Of a stretch of DNA of 9,618 bases, positions 1 through 6,051 are shown one piece after another; positions within the stretch are counted from its first letter, which is position 1, and each line of letters opens with the position of its first letter. A program made the position numbers and the translations under genes. The notes beneath the pieces were generated by a model that searched no databases, was not told the origin of the DNA, and saw nothing but the letters and a program-made list of their open reading frames with translations. Source of the DNA: Actinomycetota bacterium (GTDB taxonomy: Bacteria > Actinomycetota > Acidimicrobiia > Acidimicrobiales > CADCSY01); NCBI GenBank assembly GCA_019348335.1, contig JAHWJR010000020.1:7674-17291 (forward strand), written 5' to 3'.

Positions 1-806
1 TCCCCGAACTCCTCGAAGCCCGTCACCAGCTCGAGGTGGTCCCGCAGCGACCCTTCGCCTCGCAGCACCCGGTAGGCGTCGACCAGCGCCCGGGTGGCGG
101 CGAAGAGCCCGGTCAGGGGGGAGACCACCAGGTCGTAACCGAGGTCGTGGAGCTCGGCGGGGGTGAGCAGCGGGGTGCGGCCCGCCTCGATCATGTTGGC
201 CACCCGGATCACGCCGGGGACGGCGGCGGCCACCGCCTCGAGCTCGGCCACCGACTCGGGTGCCTCGACGAACACGGCGTCCACGCCCAGGTCGGCGGCC
301 ATCCGGGCCCGGGCGCACGCCTCGTCGAGGCTCACCGCCGCCCGGGCGTCGGTGCGGGCCACCACGAACAGCTGGTCCCGTTGATCCAGCGCGGCGCGGA
401 GCTTGGCCAACCAGTCCTCGACCGGGACCACCCGCTTGCCGCGGAGGTGCCCGCAGCGCTTGGGCCAGACCTGGTCCTCCAGGAAGATGCCCGCCGCTCC
501 CGCCGACTCGAACTGCTCGACGGTGCGGCGGGTGTTGAGGGCGTTGCCGTGGCCGGTGTCACCGTCCACCACCACGGTCACCTCGGGCGCCGCCCGGCAC
601 ACCCGGCGGGCGACCTCGGCCATCTCGCTGGCGGTGAGGTACCCGAAGTCCGGGAGCCCGAGCAGGGTGCCGGCAGTGGCGTAGCCGGACACGAACACGG
701 TGGCGAAGCCGGCCTGCGCCGCCACCCGGGCCGAGAGGGCGTCCCACACGCCCGGCATGAGCACCGAGCCCTCGGCCAGCTGCCGGCGCAGGTCGTCCCC
801 GTGCAT
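1..806 (-). CDS. ICL/PEP-mutase superfamily enzyme, PrpB-like (partial, C-terminus beyond window)
   Basis: Reading down from ATG 806-804, 268 codons are open to the window edge. The protein is a TIM-barrel enzyme of the isocitrate lyase/phosphoenolpyruvate mutase superfamily. Visible motifs are LPDFG (Asp53), the metal-binding D-G-D-T-G-H-G-N at residues 81-88, E110-D111-Q112, and K-R-C-G-H at 116-120. The K-R-C-G-H loop with its cysteine is known from C-C lyases such as 2-methylisocitrate lyase (PrpB) and isocitrate lyase, so a 2-hydroxy/2-oxo acid lyase acting in the cytoplasm is the best inference. Oxaloacetate decarboxylase or carboxyphosphonoenolpyruvate mutase-like activity cannot be excluded. 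Family members are usually about 280-300 residues, so perhaps 15-30 are missing. ATG806 gives the usual family N-terminus (LRRQLAEG...MPGVWDALSA). In-frame ATGs at 872 and 878 would add a 22-24 residue Pro/Ala/Gly-rich leader and are less likely. It is transcribed divergently from the arginine genes; a functional link is not evident. Confidence 0.85.
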   Translation of the reverse strand, partial: MHGDDLRRQLAEGSVLMPGVWDALSARVAAQAGFATVFVSGYATAGTLLGLPDFGYLTASEMAEVARRVCRAAPEVTVVVDGDTGHGNALNTRRTVEQFESAGAAGIFLEDQVWPKRCGHLRGKRVVPVEDWLAKLRAALDQRDQLFVVARTDARAAVSLDEACARARMAADLGVDAVFVEAPESVAELEAVAAAVPGVIRVANMIEAGRTPLLTPAELHDLGYDLVVSPLTGLFAATRALVDAYRVLRGEGSLRDHLELVTGFEEFG

Positions 807-814
807 GGGCGGCC

Positions 815-820
815 AGCGTA
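815..820 (-). promoter_or_regulatory. Possible -10 element of the PrpB-like gene
   Basis: Read on the minus strand this is TACGCT, which fits the actinobacterial TAnnnT -10 pattern. It ends 8 nt before the ATG at 806. No Shine-Dalgarno sits at a normal distance from that ATG, so a leaderless or nearly leaderless transcript is possible. No convincing -35 is seen 16-18 nt further upstream. This is a weak call, because a six-base pattern with three free positions is common by chance. Confidence 0.3.
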
Positions 821-866
821 GGCTCGGGCGCCGGGCCGGGGCTCCCTGAGCGGCTCCTCCTGCTGG

Positions 867-882
867 TTGCATAACCATGCGG
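867..882. promoter_or_regulatory. Putative ARG box (ArgR operator) in front of argC
   Basis: The sequence TTGCATAACCATGCGG contains GCAT and ATGC arms separated by 4 bases, in an AT-rich island within very GC-rich DNA. It has the same layout as the ArgR operator (T-G-n-A-T, 4 bases, A-T-n-C) and, from memory, resembles ARG boxes reported for Streptomyces and Mycobacterium. A further inverted half-site, TATGC, lies at 890-894. The box covers the proposed -35 region of argC and lies 20-35 bases before the argC start, so bound ArgR would block transcription of the operon, including argR itself. Operator function is inferred from sequence and context. Confidence 0.65.
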
Positions 883-895
883 CCTTACGTATGCT
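867..895 (+). promoter_or_regulatory. Putative argC operon promoter, probably leaderless
   Basis: A -35-like TTGCAT at 867-872 and a -10-like TATGCT at 890-895 are 17 bases apart. The -10 ends 6 bases before the argC GTG at 902, so transcription would begin at or next to the start codon. This is the arrangement known for leaderless mRNAs, which are common in Actinobacteria. No purine-rich Shine-Dalgarno precedes GTG902. The alternative is CATAAC at 870-875 as the -10, giving a leader of about 20 nt that still lacks a Shine-Dalgarno. The ARG box overlaps the promoter. Confidence 0.5.
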
Positions 896-901
896 CGCTC
901 G

Positions 902-1918
902 GTGCGGCGCATCGCCATCCTCGGGGCCTCCGGCTACGCCGGTGCGGAGCTGTTCCGCTTGTGCCTGGCCCATCCCGAGCTCGAGGTCGCCTGGGTGGCG
1001 GCCGACACCTCGGCCGGCACCCTGGTGCGGGAGCTGTACCCCCACCTGGCGGCGGTCGCCGGCGACCTGACGTTCCTCCGCTACGACCCCGAGCTGGCCG
1101 AGGGCCTCGACGCGGTGTTCCTTGCCCTGCCCCACGGCGCCAGCGGCTCCGTGGTGCCCGATCTGGTGAAGCGGGCGGGGGTGGTGGTCGATCTCTCTGC
1201 CGACTTCCGGCTCAAGGACGCCTCGCTGTACGACCAGTGGTACGGGGCGCCCCATCCCGCCCCCGACCTCCTCGCCGACTTCGCCTACGGGCTTCCCGAG
1301 CTGTTCCGGCCGACGCTGGCCGGCGCCACCGCCATCGCCGTCCCGGGGTGCTACCCGACGGCCGCCGCGCTGGCGCTGACCCCGCTGCTGCGGGCGGGCC
1401 TGGTCGAGCCCACCGGGGTCATCGTCGACGCCGCCACCGGCGTGTCCGGTGCCGGGCGGGCGGCCAAGGCCAACACGACCTTCTGCACCGTCGACGAGGA
1501 CTTCCGGGCCTACGGCCTGATCGGGCACCGCCACACCCCCGAGATCGAGCAGGCCACCGGCGCCTCGGTGCTGTTCACCCCGCACCTGGCGCCCATGAAC
1601 CGCGGCATCCTCGCCACCTGCTACGCCCGGCCGGCGCCGGGGGCCTCGGGCGAGGCCGTCCTCGAGGCCCTGGCCGAGGCCTACCAGGACGAGCCCTTCG
1701 TGGTCGTGGGCCCCGAGTCGCCGTCGACCAAGGCCACCGCCGGGTCCAACTGCGCCCACCTCACCGCCCGCCACGATCCCCGGACCGGCTGGGTGATGGT
1801 GCTGTGCGCCCTCGACAACCTGGTCAAGGGGGCAGCCGGCCAGGCCGTCCAGTGCGCCAACCTGGCGCTCGGCCTGGACGAGACCACGGGGTTGCCGCTC
1901 GCCGGGATCTCGCCGTGA
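902..1918 (+). CDS. argC: N-acetyl-gamma-glutamyl-phosphate reductase
   Basis: This enzyme carries out the NADPH-dependent reduction of N-acetylglutamyl 5-phosphate to N-acetylglutamate 5-semialdehyde, the third step of ornithine synthesis, in the cytoplasm. The 338-residue product has the expected length. The nucleotide-binding motif G-A-S-G-Y-A-G is at residues 8-14, D-L-S-A-D-F-R at 97-103, the catalytic cysteine in P-G-C-Y-P-T at Cys150, and the general-base histidine within H-R-H-T-P-E-I at 209-215. GTG902 is the first possible start after an in-frame TAA at 872, with no alternative start between, and it places the Rossmann motif at the usual distance. It is the first gene of the operon and its stop overlaps the argJ start (GTGA). 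Expression is probably controlled by ArgR through the box at 867-882. No key residue is missing. Confidence 0.97.
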   Translation: MRRIAILGASGYAGAELFRLCLAHPELEVAWVAADTSAGTLVRELYPHLAAVAGDLTFLRYDPELAEGLDAVFLALPHGASGSVVPDLVKRAGVVVDLSADFRLKDASLYDQWYGAPHPAPDLLADFAYGLPELFRPTLAGATAIAVPGCYPTAAALALTPLLRAGLVEPTGVIVDAATGVSGAGRAAKANTTFCTVDEDFRAYGLIGHRHTPEIEQATGASVLFTPHLAPMNRGILATCYARPAPGASGEAVLEALAEAYQDEPFVVVGPESPSTKATAGSNCAHLTARHDPRTGWVMVLCALDNLVKGAAGQAVQCANLALGLDETTGLPLAGISP

Positions 1919-3078
1919 GCGTCACCGCCGCTCGGGGGTTCGAGGCCGCCGGCGTCGCCTGCGGGATCAAGGACGACGGCCGGGCCGACCTCGCCCTGGT
2001 GGCCACCGCCGACCGCCGGCCGGTCCCGGCCGCCGGCGTGTTCACCGTCAACCTGGCGACCGCCCCACCGGTGGTGGTGACCCGCGCCCATCTTCACGCC
2101 ACCGGGGGACAGGCGGCGGCGGTGGTGCTCAACAGCGCCAACGCCAACGCCGCCACCGGCGACCCCGGCCGGGCGGACGCCGAGGAGACCTGCGCCCTGG
2201 TCGCCGATCGGCTGGGGTGCCGGGGCGAGGAGGTGCTGGTGTGCTCCACCGGCCTCATCGGCATCCCCCTGCCCATGGCGGCGATCCGCGCCGGCGTGCC
2301 TGCGGTGACGGGCGCGCTGTCCGCCGGCGGAGCGGCCGACGCCGCCCGGGCCATCCTGACCACCGACACCACCGCCAAGGAGGTCGCCGTCTCCGGCGCC
2401 GGCTTCACCGTGGGGGGCATGGCCAAGGGCGCGGCCATGCTCGCCCCCCACATGGCCACGATGCTGGCCGTGCTCACCACCGACGCCGCCGCCTCGCCGG
2501 CCGAGCTGGACGCCGCCCTGCACGCCGGCGTGGCCGATTCGTTCAACGCCCTGTCCATCGACGGGTGCTGCTCCACCAACGACACCGTGCTCCTGCTGGC
2601 CAGCGGCCTCGCCGGCCCCGTCGGCCACGCCGAGCTCACCGCCGCCGTGGTGGAGGCCTGCGCCGACCTCGCCGGGCAGATGGCCGCCGACGCCGAAGGG
2701 GCGACCAAGGTGGTGCGGGTGGTCGTCACCGGCGCCGCCTCGCCCGACGACGCCTCCCGGGTGGCGCGGCGGATCGCCGACAGCCAGCTGTGCAAGTGCT
2801 CGTGGTACGGCGCCGACCCGTACTGGGGGCGGGTGGTCAGCGAGGCGGGCAGCGCCGGCGCGGCGTTCGATCCCGAACGCGTTTCGGTCGCCTACGGCGG
2901 TGTCACCGTCTGCGCCGGCGGGGTGGCCGCGCCCCACGACGCCGCCGCCCTGACCGAGGTCATGGCCCGCCGCAACCTCGAGATCGCCGTCGACCTGGGC
3001 CTGGGTCAGGGCGCGGGCTCGATCCTCACCAACGACCTGACGCATGGCTACGTCGACGAGAACATGCGGACCTCGTGA
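1915..3078 (+). CDS. argJ: Glutamate N-acetyltransferase / ornithine acetyltransferase
   Basis: ArgJ transfers the acetyl group from N-acetylornithine to glutamate, releasing ornithine and recycling N-acetylglutamate. Some members also use acetyl-CoA and so start the pathway; sequence reading does not settle which type this is. The product has 387 residues. The self-cleavage site lies in the P-H-M-A-T-M-L motif, with the nucleophile Thr182 (codon 2458-2460), so chains of about 181 and 206 residues are expected. The C-S-T-G-L-I-G segment matches the oxyanion-hole region. The start is GTG 1915, overlapping the argC stop by four bases; no strong Shine-Dalgarno is seen, so translational coupling is likely. 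The C-terminus ends E-N-M-R-T-S rather than the commoner E-N-S-A-Y-S-S/T type seen in actinobacterial relatives. The stop shares one base with the argB ATG. Confidence 0.96.
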   Translation: MSVTAARGFEAAGVACGIKDDGRADLALVATADRRPVPAAGVFTVNLATAPPVVVTRAHLHATGGQAAAVVLNSANANAATGDPGRADAEETCALVADRLGCRGEEVLVCSTGLIGIPLPMAAIRAGVPAVTGALSAGGAADAARAILTTDTTAKEVAVSGAGFTVGGMAKGAAMLAPHMATMLAVLTTDAAASPAELDAALHAGVADSFNALSIDGCCSTNDTVLLLASGLAGPVGHAELTAAVVEACADLAGQMAADAEGATKVVRVVVTGAASPDDASRVARRIADSQLCKCSWYGADPYWGRVVSEAGSAGAAFDPERVSVAYGGVTVCAGGVAAPHDAAALTEVMARRNLEIAVDLGLGQGAGSILTNDLTHGYVDENMRTS

Positions 3079-3977
3079 TGGACGCCGTCGACGGGCTGGC
3101 GGGGCTGAGCGCCGCCGACAAGACCGAGATCCTGGTCGAGGCCCTGCCCTACATCCGCCGCTTCCGCAACACCGTCGCCGTGGTCAAGTACGGCGGCAAC
3201 GCCATGACCGCATCGGTGGGGCAGGGCCACGCCGACGGCGACGCCCTGGCCCTGTTCGCCGAGGACATCGCCCTGCTGCGGTCCGTGGGCATGGGGATGG
3301 TCGTGGTCCACGGCGGCGGCCCGCAGATCGGCGACCTCATGGCCCGCCTGGGCAAGGTGCCCGAGTTCGTCGACGGGCTGCGGGTGACCGACGCCGAGAC
3401 CCTCGACATCGCCCGCATGGTGCTGGTGGGCAAGGTCAACCGCGACATCGTCTCCGCCCTCAACCTGCACGACACGCCGGCGGTGGGCGTCTCGGGTGAG
3501 GACGCCGGCCTGCTCCGGGCCCGTGCCCGCTCGGCCGAGTTGGGCTTCGTGGGCGACATCGACGAGGTGCGGCCCGCCATCCTCGAGCGCCTGCTCAACG
3601 AGGAGATCGTCCCGGTGGTGGCGACCATCGGCGCCGACGACGCCGGGCAGGCCTTCAACATCAACGCCGACACCGCCGCCGGCGCCATCGCCACCGCCCT
3701 CGGGGCCGAGAAGCTCGTCTACCTGACCGACGTCGAGGGGCTGTGGGGCCGGGCCGGCGACCCCGGCAGCGTGCTGTCGACGGCGTCGGTCGAGCAGGCC
3801 GAGGCCATGATCGAGGCCGGCACCGTCACCGCCGGCATGGTGCCCAAGATCGACTCGTGCGTCCGGGCCGTCCGGGCCGGCGTCGGCCACGCCCACATCC
3901 TCGACGGCCGCGTCCCCCACGTCCTGCTGCTGGAGATCTTCACCAACTCCGGCATCGGCACCATGATCTCGGCATGA
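3078..3977 (+). CDS. argB: N-acetylglutamate kinase, predicted arginine-sensitive
   Basis: ArgB phosphorylates N-acetylglutamate with ATP, the second step of the cyclic pathway. The 299-residue amino acid kinase shows the catalytic lysine in V-V-K-Y-G-G-N (Lys37), the glycine loop H-G-G-G-P-Q-I (78-84), V-D-G-L-R-V-T-D, the N-A-D-T-A-A-G motif from Asn196, and V-P-K-I-D with Lys257. An N-terminal segment of about 30 residues (ADKTEILVEALPYIRRFR) precedes the core. This helix and the C-terminal G-I-G-T-M-I are features of hexameric kinases inhibited by arginine and are absent from the shorter insensitive E. coli type, so feedback inhibition is inferred. ATG3078 shares one base with the argJ stop (TGATG). 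GTG3075 is also in frame and would add one residue. The stop overlaps argD by four bases. Confidence 0.97.
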   Translation: MDAVDGLAGLSAADKTEILVEALPYIRRFRNTVAVVKYGGNAMTASVGQGHADGDALALFAEDIALLRSVGMGMVVVHGGGPQIGDLMARLGKVPEFVDGLRVTDAETLDIARMVLVGKVNRDIVSALNLHDTPAVGVSGEDAGLLRARARSAELGFVGDIDEVRPAILERLLNEEIVPVVATIGADDAGQAFNINADTAAGAIATALGAEKLVYLTDVEGLWGRAGDPGSVLSTASVEQAEAMIEAGTVTAGMVPKIDSCVRAVRAGVGHAHILDGRVPHVLLLEIFTNSGIGTMISA

Positions 3978-5125
3978 GCGACGGACCGGGTTCCCCGCTC
4001 ATGCCCACCTACCCGCCGCCGCCGGTGACCTTCGTGCGGGGCCGGGGCACCGAGCTGTGGGACGTCGAGGGTCGCCGCTACCTCGACTTCCTCTCCGGCC
4101 TCGGCGTCACCGCCCTCGGCCACGCCCACCCGGCGGTGGCCGAGGCCGTGGCCACCCAGGCCCGGACCCTCGTGCACGTGTCCAACCTCTTCGGCACCGA
4201 GGTGGGGCCCGAGGTCGCCCGCACCCTCGACCGGCTGCTCGGCGGCGGCGGCCAGGTGTTCTTCTCCAACTCCGGCGCCGAGGCCAACGAGTGCGCCATC
4301 AAGCTCGCCCGCAAGTGGGGAGGCCGGGGCCGCCACACGGTCGTGAGCGCCTACGGGTCGTTCCACGGCCGCACGCTCGCCACCCTGCACGCCACCGGCC
4401 AGCCGGCCAAGCACGAGGCCTTCCAGCCGCTCCCCGAGGGCTTCCGCCACGTCGCCTGGTGCGACCTCGACGCCCTCGAGGCGGCCATCGACCCCGGCGT
4501 GGCCGCCGTGCTGCTCGAACCCGTGCAGGGTGAGGGGGGCGTGCAGCCGGCCACCGCCGAGTACTTCCAGGGCGTGCGCCGGCTCTGTGACGAGCGCGGG
4601 CTGCTGATGATGGTCGACGAGGTCCAGACCGGGCTGGGGCGCACGGGCCGGTGGTTCGCCTTCGAGCACTTCGACGTCCGTCCCGACGTGGTGACCCTGG
4701 CCAAGGCCCTCGGCAACGGCGTGCCCATCGGTGCCTGCTGGGCCCGCGCCGAGGTGGCCGCCGCCTTCCGCCCGGGCGACCACGGCAGCACCTTCGGGGG
4801 CCAGCCCCTGGCGGCCTCGGCGGCGCGGGCGGTGCTGGCCACCATGGAGGCCGAGGACGTTCCCCGCCGGGCGGCGGCGACCGGCGCCCGGTTGGCCGAG
4901 GCGCTCGGTCAGGTCCCCGGGGTCCGCCTCGTGCGGGGCCTGGGCCTGCTGCTGGCGGCGGAGCTGGTCGAGCGCCCGGCCGCCGAGGTGACCGCCGGCG
5001 CCCTGGAGCGAGGGCTGGTGGTCAACGCGGTCACGTCCACCGCCGTGCGCCTGGCGCCGCCGCTGCTGGTCTCCGAGGCCGAGGTCGACGAGGCCCTCGA
5101 GATCCTGGCCGAGGTCCTGCGGTGA
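3974..5125 (+). CDS. argD: Acetylornithine aminotransferase
   Basis: A class-III PLP aminotransferase that converts N-acetylglutamate semialdehyde plus glutamate to N-acetylornithine and 2-oxoglutarate. Relatives may also serve lysine synthesis as succinyl-diaminopimelate aminotransferase. The product has 383 residues. Visible are the phosphate-binding S-N-S-G-A-E-A-N around residues 98-105, S-F-H-G-R-T, the cofactor-binding V-D-E-V-Q-T-G with Asp215 and Gln218, the Schiff-base lysine in T-L-A-K-A-L-G-N-G at Lys244, and S-T-F-G-G-Q-P. ATG3974 overlaps the argB stop (ATGA). ATG4001, giving a protein nine residues shorter, is a possible alternative because the first residues are not conserved family sequence. 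Neither start has a clear Shine-Dalgarno, which fits coupling to argB. The stop overlaps argF (GTGA). Confidence 0.96.
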   Translation: MSDGPGSPLMPTYPPPPVTFVRGRGTELWDVEGRRYLDFLSGLGVTALGHAHPAVAEAVATQARTLVHVSNLFGTEVGPEVARTLDRLLGGGGQVFFSNSGAEANECAIKLARKWGGRGRHTVVSAYGSFHGRTLATLHATGQPAKHEAFQPLPEGFRHVAWCDLDALEAAIDPGVAAVLLEPVQGEGGVQPATAEYFQGVRRLCDERGLLMMVDEVQTGLGRTGRWFAFEHFDVRPDVVTLAKALGNGVPIGACWARAEVAAAFRPGDHGSTFGGQPLAASAARAVLATMEAEDVPRRAAATGARLAEALGQVPGVRLVRGLGLLLAAELVERPAAEVTAGALERGLVVNAVTSTAVRLAPPLLVSEAEVDEALEILAEVLR

Positions 5126-6051
5126 GGCTGCGACACCTGCTCGAGGTCGACGACCTGTCCCCGGCCGAGCTGGCGACGGTGCTCGACCTGGCCGACGCGC
5201 CCCGGCCCGCCCCGGTCCTGCACGGCAAGGGCGCCGCCCTGCTGTTCGAGAAGCCGTCGGCCCGCACCCGCAACGCCACCGAGATGGCGGTGGTGCAGCT
5301 CGGCGGCCATCCCGTGTCCCTGCGGGGCGAGGAGGTCGGGATCGACGTCCGGGAGACGGCCGAGGACCTGGCCCGGACCCTGTCGTCGTACCACGCGCTC
5401 ATCGGCGCCCGGGTGGCCGACCACGGCGTGCTCGAGCGCATGGCCGCCGTCGCCTCGGTCCCGGTGGTCAACCTGCTCAGCGATCGCGCCCACCCCACCC
5501 AGGCGCTGGCCGACGTGCTGACCCTGCGCCAGCACTACGGTGACCTGGCCGGTCGCCAGCTGGCCTGGGTGGGCGACGCCAACAACGTCTTCCGGTCGCT
5601 CTCCCTGGCCGCCACCATGGCCGGGATGAGCGTGCGGGCGGCGTGCCCGACGGGCTTCGGGCCCGACCCCGACCACCTCGACCGGGTCCGGTCGGGGGGA
5701 GCGGAGGTGCTGGCCACGACCGATCCGGGAGAGGCGGTGCGTGGTGCCGACGTGGTGGTCACCGACGTGTGGGCCTCCATGGGACAAGAAGATGAGGCCG
5801 ACGAGCGCCGGCGGGCCTTCGCCGGCTTCATGGTCGACGAGCACCTGATGGGACTGGCCGCGCCGGAGGCGGTGTTCCTCCACTGCCTGCCCGCCCATCG
5901 GGGCGAGGAGGTCTCCGCCGGGGTGGTCGACGGGCCCCGCAGCCTGGTCTGGCCGGAGGCGGCCAACCGGATGCACGCCGCCCGGGGCCTGCTCGCCTTC
6001 CTGCTGGGCGATTCCCCGCTGGGCGGCTCCGTGGCAGAGGGCTCGGTTTGA
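5122..6051 (+). CDS. argF: Ornithine carbamoyltransferase (anabolic)
   Basis: This enzyme joins carbamoyl phosphate and ornithine to give citrulline in the cytoplasm. The 309-residue product has the family length. The carbamoyl-phosphate site is S-A-R-T-R at 46-50 within F-E-K-P-S-A-R-T-R, followed by H-P-T-Q at 124-127. The ornithine site is V-G-D-A-N-N-V, S-M-G-Q-E at 219-223 and H-C-L-P-A-H-R from His254 with Cys255. The start is GTG 5122, overlapping the argD stop; GAGG at 5111-5114 sits 7 bases before it. Its place between argD and argR supports a biosynthetic rather than an arginine-deiminase-pathway role, and no arcA or arcC is present. The TGA stop overlaps the TTG start of argR. No carAB genes for carbamoyl phosphate supply lie in the window. 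Confidence 0.97.
   Translation: MRLRHLLEVDDLSPAELATVLDLADAPRPAPVLHGKGAALLFEKPSARTRNATEMAVVQLGGHPVSLRGEEVGIDVRETAEDLARTLSSYHALIGARVADHGVLERMAAVASVPVVNLLSDRAHPTQALADVLTLRQHYGDLAGRQLAWVGDANNVFRSLSLAATMAGMSVRAACPTGFGPDPDHLDRVRSGGAEVLATTDPGEAVRGADVVVTDVWASMGQEDEADERRRAFAGFMVDEHLMGLAAPEAVFLHCLPAHRGEEVSAGVVDGPRSLVWPEAANRMHAARGLLAFLLGDSPLGGSVAEGSV
6036..6041 (+). promoter_or_regulatory. Shine-Dalgarno supporting the TTG start of argR
   Basis: AGAGGG lies 6 bases before TTG 6048 and inside the end of argF. It favours the overlapping TTG as the argR start over the in-frame TTG at 6072, although a G-rich stretch also precedes the latter. Confidence 0.5.

Noticed and set aside
36..821. 261-codon plus-strand open frame opposite the PrpB-like gene
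   Set aside because: It lies antisense to a gene with clear family motifs, and its Gly/His/Arg-rich composition is typical of GC-rich shadow frames.
886..905. A second full ARG box at the usual spacing from the first
   Set aside because: Only one half-site (TATGC 890-894) is convincing; the rest does not match the operator pattern, so I call one box plus a possible half-site.
578..1774. 398-codon minus-strand open frame across the control region and argC
   Set aside because: Low-complexity composition with no recognisable motif; it covers both the divergent promoter region and argC.
877..1914. Open frame in phase with argJ extending far upstream through argC, suggesting a fused or longer ArgJ
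   Set aside because: The upstream part is a shadow of argC with Arg/Pro-rich nonsense composition; ArgJ homology begins right after GTG1915.
1681..3045. 454-codon minus-strand open frame antisense to argJ
   Set aside because: It is one of the longest frames here, but it is Gly/His/Arg-rich without any domain, and argJ on the other strand is intact with its catalytic Thr motif.
4909..5976. 355-codon minus-strand open frame antisense to argD and argF
   Set aside because: A shadow frame caused by high third-position GC; both sense genes are complete.
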